From Carettochelys insculpta (Eukaryota; Chordata; Testudines; Carettochelyidae), in NCBI RefSeq assembly GCF_033958435.1, contig NC_134137.1, positions 173,613,501 through 173,677,500 of the forward strand: a stretch of 64,000 nt of DNA. Reading direction: 5' to 3'. The notes under the pieces were generated by a model. That model saw only the letters and a program-made list of their open reading frames with translations, searched no databases and had not been told where the DNA came from. The stretch's first letter is position 1; each line of letters opens with the position of its first letter. The translations under genes and the position numbers were made by a program. Shown here piece after piece: positions 27,901 through 36,135 of the stretch.

Positions 27901-30900
27901 GCTCCCCTCCTCTGCTCTAGACTAGATTCTCTTCCCACCCTCCATACTCCTTAATTCCAGCTCAGAACTCCTTCCTATACCCTAAACCTCTCATTCCCAT
28001 CTCTGTCCCATAGCCCACACCTACAAGCCACAGCTCTCACCACTTCCTGCATCCAAACTCCAATTTTGTGAGCATTCATAGCTTACATATACTTTGCACA
28101 CCCTCGGGTTAAAATATTTGCCCATCCTGCTCTAGAAAGTCAAACTTACTCCCCTTTCTCCTGTGACATTTGTTTCTCTCACCATCTAACTTGAAAATAA
28201 CTCAAAGTGCTTTTTCACGTGTATGTTTATTGGCATGCTCCCAGTTTGGCCCATGTTTAGTGCCCCTCTGGTCACTTTTTCTCCTTTTTTTCTTACGTAT
28301 TGGATACCCACATAGGAGTAAGTTGTTAATTTTAATGCACATGGGTTTTTGTAAATGCTTGTATCATATTGCACCAAAGACTGAGTATCTTGGCAAAGAA
28401 GTGACAGAAATAAAACTATTACTATTTCTGCAGTTACCCGTGCTACATGTCCATTTTGTGACATGGTGTGCACCAGTTTCTCCTCTCTGAAAGCACACGT
28501 CAGATTCCGACACTGCGATGAACGCCCTTTCCACTGTGATTTCTGTGACAATAGGTAAGGAGATTTGGAAATCTGAAAAAACAAAAGTAAGAAGAACTTT
28601 CAACCTTTACAATAGCCACTCTTTGCTCAAAACAAAAGGACAAAAAGGGTGGGCAGCTGTATTAGCTTATCAAACACATAAAAGCACTTCTTTAACATGC
28701 GGTAGAAGTAGGATTGATGCTTTGTTTCTTAGTGCCAAAAGATGTCTTCCAGATGAGACTGTATACACTGTAAGAAAAGTAGATCGGTAATCAATTTTGG
28801 CCATGTTTAGAAACAGTAGCCATGATTTACAGCAGTGCCTGCAGGAAGCGCTTCCTTGCAGGGTACAGAGCCACTTCCTCCTCCCTGTCAGGCAGAGGCC
28901 ATGAGAAAATCCAGTCAACAGCTTGCCTTGATCAGGCCTGTGAGGCTCAGGGCTTCCACAGTGGGCAGCCAGCTCTGGTGCTCCAGTCACAGTGCCCCCT
29001 GTGTGGCTGCAACACCAGTGCCAGCTCACGCTGCTGGGGGGGGGGTGGCCAAAGTCTGAGCCTCATGGGCCCGATCCAGCCCATGGGCAGTAAGTTCCTG
29101 GTCCTGATATAGGGCCTTGAAAGGAAGGATAAGAAGTTTAAGCCTGGTGCAAGGATGGATTCCACGAACAGATATTGTGGTCAGATAACACTTCCATGTG
29201 CACATTTTAGTAGACTGGAAGGAGTGGCATGAATTTACTATGACAACAGTTGATCAGGGCATGGACAAGAGTTTTAGAGAACAGAGAGGCATGGATGGAA
29301 AATTGAAATGGTACTGTGGAAAAACTTGCAAGATTTGGACACAGACTGGATGCCTAGGAAGAAAGTAGAAGCAGAGATTACCCCCAAACCAGTACAATGA
29401 GAGTGTTGGAACTGTTATTCCCCTTTCCTGGATTGTGTAATGGAAGTAAAGAGGAGAGGTAATTTGTAGAAGGTCCCTTTGCTCATTGTCAGAGCCAGGA
29501 CTAGGACTCAAGAATCTGTGACTCCCACTCCTGTGCTCCAAACACTAGAACAGGATTTCTCAACTTGTGGGTTGGAACCCAACGTTGGGGACCTACGATG
29601 TTTGAGGGTGACATGGCAGCTCTTGTGGCTCCGGTCCCATGGTGCTGGCTGGGCTCACCTCCATGCTCAAGGTACGGCAAAGTTGGGAGTCCCAGCAGTA
29701 CTCAGGGGTTGGCCCAGCTGTCCTGACAGGAGTCAGGGTAGGCCAGATTTGAGTGGCACTTTGAATGAGATGACAACTGCACTCAAACAGATTTGGTCCA
29801 GTCAGAGGGGCAGGGCCAAACTGGAGTAGCATTGCAGTTCGAGAGGTAGCAAAGCCTGGAGCTGAGAGCCAAGCCCAGCCAGCCCTTCCTCACAGGAGCA
29901 GCCACTGTGGGGTGAGTGCTGGGCAATGTTCCCTCTAATCTTTGCCATATATGTATGGATTTTTTTCCATCCATGTTCAGAAAAATAAGTTATGTGCACC
30001 AAGGAATGTGTGAAAGTGTGCCACAGGTATAAACAAAAACCCCAGCTGTGAGTGCTCTGCTAATCATTTGGGCAGAACTTGAATCTCTCCTGAGCATCCA
30101 TCCAAGTGCATAGCTTTCAGGGAACACTGGTGGAGGCAGGACTTAAAAACAACCATTAATGTTTCGTTTAATTTTTTCCATTCATGTTCAGAATAAATTT
30201 TACGTGTATCCAAGCATGTGTGGCCGTTCTCCATCAGTAGTAACTCATGTGGCTGTGGATGCTCTGGTAATCAGCTGGGTGGTATTTGAATCTCCTGGTT
30301 GGCTGCCCAAGCACACAGCTTACAGGGAACACTATCTATCATTACCACTGGGAGGGTCAGGATCCAACCAAAACCATCCCAGGGCCTCCATCCCAGACTA
30401 TTTACTGGATTGCAATAGGCTGTTAACATTCACAAAGGGGTCCTGAGCCGAAAAAAGACGAGAACTTCTGTACTAGACCACACGTCTCTGCTATTATTGC
30501 TGTTTGAACAGTAGTAATAATTTGTTTCATCTTTACACTCCTCAGTTTTAAGAATGCTTATGATCTTCATAAACATGTTGAAACACACAATGATTCAAAT
30601 GCCTACAGCTGTGATGTTGAAGGTTGTGTTTTTACTTCCCGGACTTCACAGATCTTGAGACAGCATTATAAGAGAGCGCATATGGTGGGTATTAAAAGAA
30701 GCAGACTGAAATACCTTTTAATAGACAAGAGGGGCTAATTTTCAAAATCTGTTGGCATGTCCACATACCTGATTTGTGCTTACATCTCAAGTATTTGTGT
30801 ACATAAGTTAGCTGTTTGTGGTTCCATGTTCCAAATCTTGAAAACTGGGTCAATACCATGTTTTTCTTTCCTGTAAATCAACAAGACATTCCTCACCTGA

Positions 30901-33018
30901 GAAGCAAAATATTTGAAGGTATATACTTCTGTGTCAGCTTACTGCACTCTGTCCCTAGAACTGGTAACGTCACACTAAAACAGAACTAGAACTGGAACAT
31001 ATTTATTATACAGCTTTGAACTTTTCTGAGTTATAATGGCTGATGTATTGCAATACATTACTATCCAGCTGTTCTTTGTTTAAAGAGAAGTTGCTTTAGT
31101 GGATGCTATAGTCCCTGCTATCAATAAAGACTGTGGTATCTGCAGTGTAATTTTAGATCAGAGAGTCGCAATAGTCAATGGAGATCATCTATCAAAATAT
31201 GTGTTTAGAAAATAATAGGTATTATAAGGACTATAATAGGACTGTAATATGTATTTCAGGACTGTAACATGTACAGGTGGTATTATTTTTTCCTTAATTT
31301 TATTATTTATATTTATTATCAACCTCAGTTACTGATTCCCACACCATCTTTTCCTCAGAATAATGGCAAACTAAAATATAAATGTCACATCTGTCAGAAA
31401 TGCTTTTCCTGGTGTTACACACTGACTCTGCATCTTCGCAAGGTGCACAAACTCAGCAGTCGTTCTCGCTTCAGGTATATTATCAATTCTTACCTAAACC
31501 AAAAAAAAAAAAGTTTTTCCCCTGCAGGGAGGCAGTTTTGTATAAGGGGTACAGGAATTTAATTACTGTCTAATGAGGAGCAATTCTAGTTTCATCATAG
31601 GCAGAGTGAGAGCAGGGGGAAGAGGCTACTATAGCTCAGTTAGGGGCCAGCTGTCCCCACTTGAGGCTGCCATGGGTCTTTACAAAGCATTCCCCCAGTA
31701 TGGGGGGAAGAGGTGGGAGGAGGAGGTTGGAGAGAAGCAAGGAGATTAGAGCAGACGAGGGTGTTAGAGTGACCAAGGAGAACACAAAGAGTACCAAAAA
31801 CAGCAACGGAGGTGAGGAGCTCAAGCAGGGAGTATTTGGGCTCCCTGCCCATGAGAAACCCCAGGGCTGAGCTGGAGGCTGGGAGGGACTAGTCACTCAG
31901 CCTGGTCAGACCAGAGGGTTCCTACCTGCTGCCCTTTGGGCTGAGGGACCAAAGCCCGAACCCTAATGAGGACAAACAGACCCCACACTGCAGGACTGTG
32001 GACTAAGCAGAAGTCTGGGGCCCAGGGGTGACACTGATCCTGCAACAGAATATGTTATGAATAGATTCCTCTTCCGTGCATGTTCATGTTTCAAGTAACA
32101 CAAAATACAGGTTGAACCTCTCTAATCTGACACCCTCGGGACCTGCCCAGTGTTAGATGAGAGAATTTGCCAGATCATGGGAGGGCAGTGTTGTCTAGCG
32201 GCATTACCAAGACTTCTACTGCTTACTAGGCTCTTAGAAGACATTTAGGGGTAAATTACAGCTAAATAACAGCACAGCACCCTGAGAGCCAGGACTGGTG
32301 GCAGCAAACAAACTTTATGGGACAATGGGAAACTTGGGAAAAAAATCACGGTAAGTGTTCATCCAACTAACTAAAATCATGACGGATTAGGGATGTTGCC
32401 AAACGAGAGTTCTTGATTAGAGAGGTTCAGCCTGTAGTTCCATTATGTTTGTTTCTTTGCATAATCTTTGTTTTATTTAACTACTGTTTTGTACGTTGCA
32501 TTTTATGATTCGGATTTTAAATGCCTAGCCCTTTGGGTTTGCTCAGATTTTGCATTTGTATGCCTGTATGTAAAACTACATTAATACATATTTCATTAAT
32601 TTTATTTTATTCACTTAGATACAAAGAAGATGATGATGGGTGCCTAAGGTTAAATGTTGCAGTTCATAATGCTGTCATGGGTTTAGATCACAGTCTTGAG
32701 AACAAGACGTTACCAAAGAAGTCTTCAGTAGCTCAAAACAGTATTGGAAAAGAGAGTTATGCCTCTTGCGAAAAAAGCAATTCATCCGAGGAACTGCATT
32801 CCACAAGATTTCAGAGATGGTCACTAAGTACTGCAGAAAAGATTATGGTAGATTCAGAGATCCCCATAATGGAGCCAATGTATTCTGAACTTCAAACTAC
32901 TCCACAGTCATCTGAGAACTCTGCTGCGCCTGCTGAACTTGATGAAGCAATGACATTGAACAGAAAGGAAGAATTAATAGAAATTGCACTGGACTTGGGA
33001 ATTCAGTTTGCTGTTTAA
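12778..33018 (+). CDS. HINFP-like: HINFP-like C2H2 zinc-finger transcription factor, complete nine-exon CDS
   Basis: Join: 12778-12928, 16688-16911, 23546-23657, 24651-24803, 25992-26069, 28434-28554, 30546-30684, 31359-31474, 32619-33018. The sum is 1494 nt (497 residues plus TAA). Every junction is AG/GT and keeps frame. Ten C2H2 fingers are visible, starting at Cys16, 55, 119, 159, 189, 219, 245, 274, 302 and 335. Fingers 1-4 and 9 are C-x4-C and the others C-x2-C. Finger 5 ends in Gln209 instead of the last His, as I recall for HINFP. Finger order, spacing and blocks such as NPEWFYRHV and ERLLRDHMR match HINFP, a nuclear factor that binds the histone H4 promoter. The conserved RYKE-D-G block follows finger 10. 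The 130-residue tail is Ser/Glu-rich and does not resemble HINFP. Identity over exon 5 is about 18/26 to human from memory, low for a turtle orthologue, hence a paralogue. An in-frame TAA at 12772 precedes the ATG. Target genes are unknown. Confidence 0.9.
13036..13242. mobile_element. MITE with TGTCTACA termini
   Basis: Left GTGTCTACAGTAGGAACTGA; right GTAGTGTAGACATTGC. The internal ACTTCGAA/TTCGAAGT motifs are inverted. It lies in HINFP-like intron 1. Confidence 0.55.
14664..14868 (+). mobile_element. Turtle tRNA-derived SINE (Cry / tortoise Pol III SINE type)
   Basis: The tRNA-like head carries an A box (GGATAGCTCAGTGGTTTG) and a decayed B box (GAGCTCAGTCC). The tail resembles the CR1 3' end (GGACTAGATGATATA, then AAGGTCCTTTCCAGTTCTA). 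It lies in HINFP-like intron 1. Confidence 0.8.
14957..16330. mobile_element. Tigger-like non-autonomous DNA element, interrupted by a nested hAT
   Basis: Left end CAGTAAACTCTCTTTTAT; right end reversed CAGTAAACACTTTTATGTCC. The GC-rich interior repeats a CTGCTGGC-TTCCC unit on both sides of the insertion at 15259-16040. ORFs here follow base composition. It lies in HINFP-like intron 1. Confidence 0.6.
15259..16040. mobile_element. hAT element nested inside the Tigger-like element
   Basis: The termini CAGGGGTCTGCAACC and (reversed) CAAGGGTTGGCAATCT are typical hAT ends. The flanks CCTTATCC (15251-15258) and CCCTAGCC (16041-16048) match 6/8. The host repeat resumes immediately after. Confidence 0.72.
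16688..16911 (+). CDS. HINFP-like: HINFP-like coding exon 2 (finger 2, linker, start of finger 3)
   Basis: The acceptor is tatgtttag| and the donor CAGT|gtaagt. It encodes residues 51-125. Finger 2 is C55/C60/H73/H77 and carries the HGYHTKLK block typical of HINFP (HCYHTKLK in human). The last residues supply the two cysteines of finger 3 (C119, C124). It ends in phase 0. Confidence 0.9.
17925..18875. mobile_element. hAT-like element with 8-bp TSD
   Basis: The ends CACGGGTAGGTAATC and (reversed) CAGGGATGGGCTAAC pair. Flanks CCTTAGGC and CCTTAAGC match 7/8. It shares the block AATTTTGTGAGCATTCATAG with the element at 27542. It lies in HINFP-like intron 2. Confidence 0.75.
19099..19455. mobile_element. 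Foldback MITE with long inverted arms
   Basis: The arms pair over more than 100 bases: GCACAGGCCACTTTCTTTGA at the left against the reversed ACACAGGCCACTTTCTTCGA at the right. Flanking CTATG occurs at 19094-19098 and 19456-19460. ATGCAAAT octamers lie in both arms (19174-19181 and inverted at 19373-19380). It lies in HINFP-like intron 2. Confidence 0.82.
20835..21304. mobile_element. hAT-like element with TIRs and TSD
   Basis: The TIRs CAGGGGGTCTCAAATCCTG and (reversed) CAGGGGTCTCAAATTCCTG agree closely. Flanks ATTTAGAA (20827-20834) and GATTAGAA (21305-21312) match 6/8. It lies in HINFP-like intron 2. Confidence 0.78.
22391..22666. mobile_element. MITE with GTCTACACT-type termini
   Basis: Left AGGGTATGTCTATACTTACC; right end reversed TTAGGCCTGGTCTGCACTAG. 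The interior GATATGTCGATTCTA block is shared with 60906-61183. Confidence 0.58.
22990..23105 (-). mobile_element. CR1 3'-region fragment, older subfamily
   Basis: The motifs CATAAGAATGGCCATACT and CAGACCAAA, then GCCAGGTGCTCCA and CATTCCCAGCTTCTG, match the reversed CR1 3' region also present at 59750-59854. It lies in HINFP-like intron 2. Confidence 0.75.
23546..23657 (+). CDS. HINFP-like: HINFP-like coding exon 3 (finger 3, start of finger 4)
   Basis: The acceptor is ttgttttcag| and the donor AAAG|gtagtt. It encodes residues 126-162 with NPEWFYRHV, identical to the HINFP finger-3 helix, and H137/H141. It then encodes the CHWK start of finger 4. It ends in phase 1. Confidence 0.92.
24053..24376. 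mobile_element. hAT-like element, 324 bp
   Basis: The ends CAGTGATCTGCAAACTGGGG and (reversed) CATTGGTGCCCAAACTCAAC pair. Flanks GCCTATGC and GCCTAAGT match 6/8. It lies in HINFP-like intron 3. Confidence 0.68.
24651..24803 (+). CDS. HINFP-like: HINFP-like coding exon 4 (fingers 4 and 5)
   Basis: The acceptor is atttttag| and the donor GATC|gtaagt. It encodes residues 163-213. Finger 4 is C159/C164/H177/H181. Finger 5 is C189/C192/H205, with Gln209 where the second His would be. The HTQE-VVACP-CG and NNTKF-DH blocks match HINFP. Confidence 0.93.
25211..25422 (-). mobile_element. Hairpin SINE with inverted arms, near-perfect 13-bp TSD
   Basis: The arms read GGAGCATAAGCTTTCATGGG and, inverted, GCGAAAGCTTATGCTCCAAA. 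The head is at the right end (CTAACACAGCTACTTCTCTG). The flanks ACTTAGTTTATGG (25198-25210) and ACTTAGATTCTGG (25423-25435) match 11/13. It lies in HINFP-like intron 4. Confidence 0.8.
25992..26069 (+). CDS. HINFP-like: HINFP-like coding exon 5 (finger 6)
   Basis: The acceptor is acatttcag| and the donor CATG|gtgagt. This 78-nt exon encodes residues 214-239 with finger 6 (C219/C222/H235/H239) and the ERLLRDHMR helix, identical to HINFP. It is the most conserved stretch seen. Confidence 0.93.
26166..26939. mobile_element. hAT-like non-autonomous DNA transposon (GGTGACC family), 8-bp TSD
   Basis: The ends TAGGGTGACCATC and GATATGGTCACCCTA are inverted repeats. The perfect 8-bp duplication CAGCTGAG lies at 26158-26165 and 26940-26947. 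The centre is a GC-rich imperfect repeat of GGAGCTGGAGC-like units. It lies in HINFP-like intron 5. Confidence 0.78.
27262..27333 (+). mobile_element. SINE arm fragment, degraded
   Basis: TTATTTATTAGGTAATGAGC, then TTTTGTGGGAAAGATCCACT: the body of the same SINE family. It lies in HINFP-like intron 5. Confidence 0.5.
27542..28129. mobile_element. hAT-like element, same family as 17925-18875
   Basis: The ends CAGTGATGGGCAAACC and (reversed) CAGGATGGGCAAATATTTT pair. The shared internal block AATTTTGTGAGCATTCATAG supports the family link. No clear target duplication is seen. It lies in HINFP-like intron 5. Confidence 0.65.
28434..28554 (+). CDS. HINFP-like: HINFP-like coding exon 6 (finger 7, start of finger 8)
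   Basis: The acceptor is atttctgcag| and the donor ATAG|gtaagg. It encodes residues 240-279 plus two bases. Finger 7 is C245/C248/H261/H266, followed by the ERPF-type linker and C274/C277 of finger 8. Confidence 0.93.
29551..30470. mobile_element. hAT-like element with nested smaller insertions
   Basis: The ends CAGGATTTCTCAACTTGTGG and (reversed) CAGAAGTTCTCGTC pair. Flanks CACTAGAA and TACTAGAC match 6/8. It contains two related small elements (29923-30135 and about 30150-30340). It lies in HINFP-like intron 6. Confidence 0.68.
29923..30135. mobile_element. Small element nested in the hAT, GTTCCCT termini
   Basis: The termini ATGTTCCCTCTAATCTTT and (reversed) CAGTGTTCCCTGAAAGCTAT pair. 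A diverged second copy follows (to about 30335, ending CAGCTTACAGGGAACAC). Confidence 0.5.
30546..30684 (+). CDS. HINFP-like: HINFP-like coding exon 7 (fingers 8 and 9)
   Basis: The acceptor is cactcctcag| and the donor CATATG|gtgggt. It encodes residues 280-326. H290/H294 complete finger 8. Finger 9 is C302-x4-C307-x12-H320-x4-H325. It ends in phase 0. Confidence 0.92.
31359..31474 (+). CDS. HINFP-like: HINFP-like coding exon 8 (finger 10)
   Basis: The acceptor is tcttttcctcag| and the donor TCAG|gtatat. It encodes residues 327-364 plus two bases. Finger 10 is C335/C338/H351/H356, with the YKCH-C-KCF and HLRK-H blocks of HINFP. Confidence 0.92.
32108..32434. mobile_element. Tigger/pogo-type MITE with TA target duplication
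   Basis: The ends CAGGTTGAACCTCTCTAATC and (reversed) CAGGCTGAACCTCTCTAATC form near-perfect TIRs. The element is bounded by TA on both sides (32106-32107, 32435-32436). It lies in HINFP-like intron 8, about 190 bp before the last exon. Confidence 0.85.
32619..33018 (+). CDS. HINFP-like: HINFP-like terminal coding exon 9 (C-terminal tail)
   Basis: The acceptor is tattcacttag|. It encodes residues 365-497 and TAA. It opens with RYKEDDDGCLRL, matching the HINFP block just after the last finger. The rest is a polar Ser/Glu/Asn-rich tail with no recognised domain. It ends in an acidic-hydrophobic segment closing with GIQFAV, loosely like the HINFP end (IQMV). The upstream in-frame ATG at 32521 lies in the intron and is not used. 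Confidence 0.9.
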
Positions 33019-33792
33019 GGAAAAAAAAAACATTTTCTGGGATTTTTATCCTGGGATCTATATAATGTTCATGGAAGGAGTCATTATTTTAAGTTAATAT
33101 GGCATATACAAAGAGTGTGTGTTGTTATCACTTGTTAAAATGTGTGTGTAATGTGTATATATTTTAAATATGCTAAATGTATTAAATTATTCTATCTGAA
33201 CATATGAGAGTATACTAAAATTGTTTTGCTATATGTTCAGTATGTGTGCTCTTTTAGTCTCTTATACAAAAGCAACAAACCTATCTCTCAGTGGCAAGAT
33301 TCGGAGCAGCACACTAGACAAAGGGCTTGACCTGATTGTGCATTACAATTTTTTGATTAGACCAACATATGTTTTTAACAGATGTTTTGGCCTTTAGTTA
33401 GTGATGTTAAGTATATTACAAGTAATATGTTAGAGTAATTTTAAGTAACTTTCAAGTAATTTACTTTGGTTTTAAACTATGATGTGCTTTGTAAACAAAT
33501 ATAATTTTAAACCTTTCTGTTGTGTAAAGGTGATTGTAATTCAGTGCATGAAATAGATATTGAGAGAACTGATCTTGATTTCATATAGCACTAATTATAA
33601 TTGAGAAATTCCAAAGTATTTCAGAATAATCATTTGGGAAGTAGAAGTGGTGACTAATTTTCAGAAATAATTCCATGCAGCCATGGTTATTATAAACTGT
33701 TGAATAAAAAAGTTGGCCATGATTCCAGTACTAATGTTTTTAATTTGCTAATAAAGGTGTCACTAGTGAGATAGCTACTGCTATGCAATAAA
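33019..33792 (+). other. HINFP-like: 3'UTR of the HINFP-like gene with poly(A) signals
   Basis: AT-rich non-coding DNA follows the stop. Candidate AATAAA signals lie at 33703-33708, 33750-33755 and 33787-33792. The true cleavage site cannot be chosen from sequence alone. No other gene is seen here. Confidence 0.55.
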
Positions 33793-33799
33793 AAATACA

Positions 33800-36010
33800 A
33801 TACCTTTTTAAAAACCTAAAGAAGAATAAGCTCTCCAACTGAAATATACAGGGATATACACTTTCAGAAAAACTGTAACAGGATCATAATAAAGAAAAAT
33901 AAAAATAAACCTCGTATACATCAAGTCACCCAACCATCAGTGCTCAACCAGTAAGAACTGAGGAGAAAAAAAAAGTAGCAGACAAGCAAGAAGAGGGAGT
34001 CAAAGACAGGCCAGTGAAGCTATAAGAAAAACCCTGAAGGCAACAGAGGAGTTCTGCTAGTCTTTTACTGGGAGGGAATTCCACAATAAAGAACCCTCCT
34101 TTGAGAAAAATTTGTCCCCATTCCAGTTCTATTGAATTAGCCACCACGTTCAGACCTGCTTCTTATCACCTAATCATTTCAGAAATTGTTACAGGATCTT
34201 TTACTTCTGGCTAGATGCCTATCAGAGATAGCATCTTTGAGGTATTTAAGTAAACAAAAATCAAAAACGGTTTTCTTACTTTGTCAAAATAATACAGATT
34301 TTTGACCAAATTCCAACTTACACTTTTGATTTTCCACCACTGCAGCACAGACTTCTAACATTTGATTTACAGTGCCTGTGGGTTATGGTTGGAATCTAGC
34401 TTGGCTTGTTCCTGCCTGTCCTAAAAGTTGTGGGGGGGGGGTACCTGTTCCATGTAGTGCCCCAAGCGGAGGTTTGCTTTCATGAAGGCCATATAAAAGG
34501 TCAGGGCAGCTTATGTGGGAATCCCAGCTTGGCTTTCTCAGCTCTCCAACCCACCCTACAGGGCTGTGGCTACACTTGCATTCCTCTTTTGAAAGACATG
34601 CAAATGAGGCGAATAGAATTTGCATATTCTTCTTTCAAAAGACGTTCTTTCCAAAAGAAGAAAATCAGTGTAGATACTGCTCTTTCAAAAGTAAACCCCA
34701 TCTTTGAAAGAATCCTTTCCATTAAAAAAAGGGAAGCAGGGTTCTTTTGAAGATGGTGTTTACTTTGGAAAGAGCAGTGTCTACACTGATTTTCTTCTTT
34801 CGAAAACAGCTATTTTGAAATAAGATGATGCAAATGAGGTGCCATATATGCAGATCTGCACCTTGTTTTCATGTTCAATTTACCTCATTTGCATACCTCT
34901 TTCAAAAGAGGACTGCAAGTATAGACACAGCCCAAGAGTTCAGGGCACGTGTGATGCTTGTGGAGCTGCTTGAAGTAGGGTGAGTAGAAAAAGGGAAGCT
35001 GGGGGTGCAACTGTAGAGGTTGCTGGAGAGAAGCCCAGCCTGGCTGTCCTTTCTGCAGCTGTGTTTGGTAACCCCAAATGTTTTCAGCAGTGTTGGCTGT
35101 TTTAGCTAGTTTGGTAGCAGGCTGGACCAGGGTGTCTAGACTAGTGATTGATTTTGGCAGGCTGCCAATACTTTGCTAGTAAGAAAAAGGAATTTGGGAT
35201 TGGTTTTGTTAATGCTTTACAGCTCACCTAAATCTGAATGAAATTTCCACTAGACCAAAAAAAAATTCTGGAGCATGAGAGATTTCGTCCGATTGACTAT
35301 CAAAGGCCTGCTGAAAATATTAGCCTATTAATGCTCCTCAATGAGTCTTTTAAAATGAAAAAATGTTAGGCAAACCAAAACTAGGGGTCCTTGCCAGTTC
35401 CCCTGTAAGAGCCACTAGAAAAATCTTAGCTCCTCTGGTGACTCCAAGAAGGTGCAGGTATTCACTTCCTTAAAGTCAGGTGCAGGATCAAAGCCTTAAC
35501 TTTAGATCAAAGTCCCTGTAGTGAATACCAATACATGTGATCATAGGAGGACATAGATCCCTACTCAGTGGCTACATTAAACTAAAATTCTAGTCTAATT
35601 TTCTTCTTTCCGGGGGAGCAAGGATGTCACAGCCCTCCCCTTGGGGATGAGGAACTCTGCCCTGTGTGGGCCTGGAAGCTACTTTCAGAACTGCTTTTCC
35701 CAGCGCTCCAGCAGTACTATTGGTAGGAGCGTTGCCCCAATCTCCACTCCTGTCTCTGAGCTAATGGTTCGGTGGATTGCCTTGGGTTTGTTATGGTGAT
35801 GCCAAAACCAGGGACAATGGGATCAGATCCCAGCTTGACTATGCAAGTCACTGCCTGCACTAGCATGTCAGAGTGGCAGCCAGGACACAGGGCCCTGTGC
35901 AAGTGCACTGGTAATGCATACTGGGTAATCAGAACTTGATATCTGTAGGTGGAACTGCACCTACGCTATAGCTGCCTCCGCATGAAACAAGAAGAAGAAA
36001 GTGGGTAGTG
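33800..36010. other. Intergenic DNA downstream of the HINFP-like gene
   Basis: Apart from the foldback MITE at 34561-34933, no gene, RNA or clear repeat is seen. Confidence 0.5.
34561..34933. mobile_element. Foldback MITE, GGGCTGTG termini
   Basis: The TIRs are about 35 bases (GGGCTGTGGCTACACTTGCA and reversed GGGCTGTGTCTATACTTGCA). The inner arms are also inverted (GAAGAAAATCAGTGTAGA against TCTACACTGATTTTCTTC). Four octamer motifs occur. No clear target duplication is seen. Confidence 0.82.
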
Positions 36011-36135
36011 GAGTAAAAGGTGTCAAAGGGGTAGCAGTGTTAGTCTGTAACATCACAAATAACAAGCAGTTCTGTGGCGCCTTAAGAAACTAACAAATTT
36101 ATTAGGTCATGAGCTTTCATGGGTAAGACTCACTT
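36011..36135 (+). mobile_element. SINE copy, single arm, abutting a CR1
   Basis: The head GGGGTAGCAGTGTTAGTCTG, spacer AACAAGCAGTTCTGTGGC and body AACAAATTTATTAGGTCATG end at CACTTCCTCAG. CR1 sequence starts immediately after. Confidence 0.72.
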
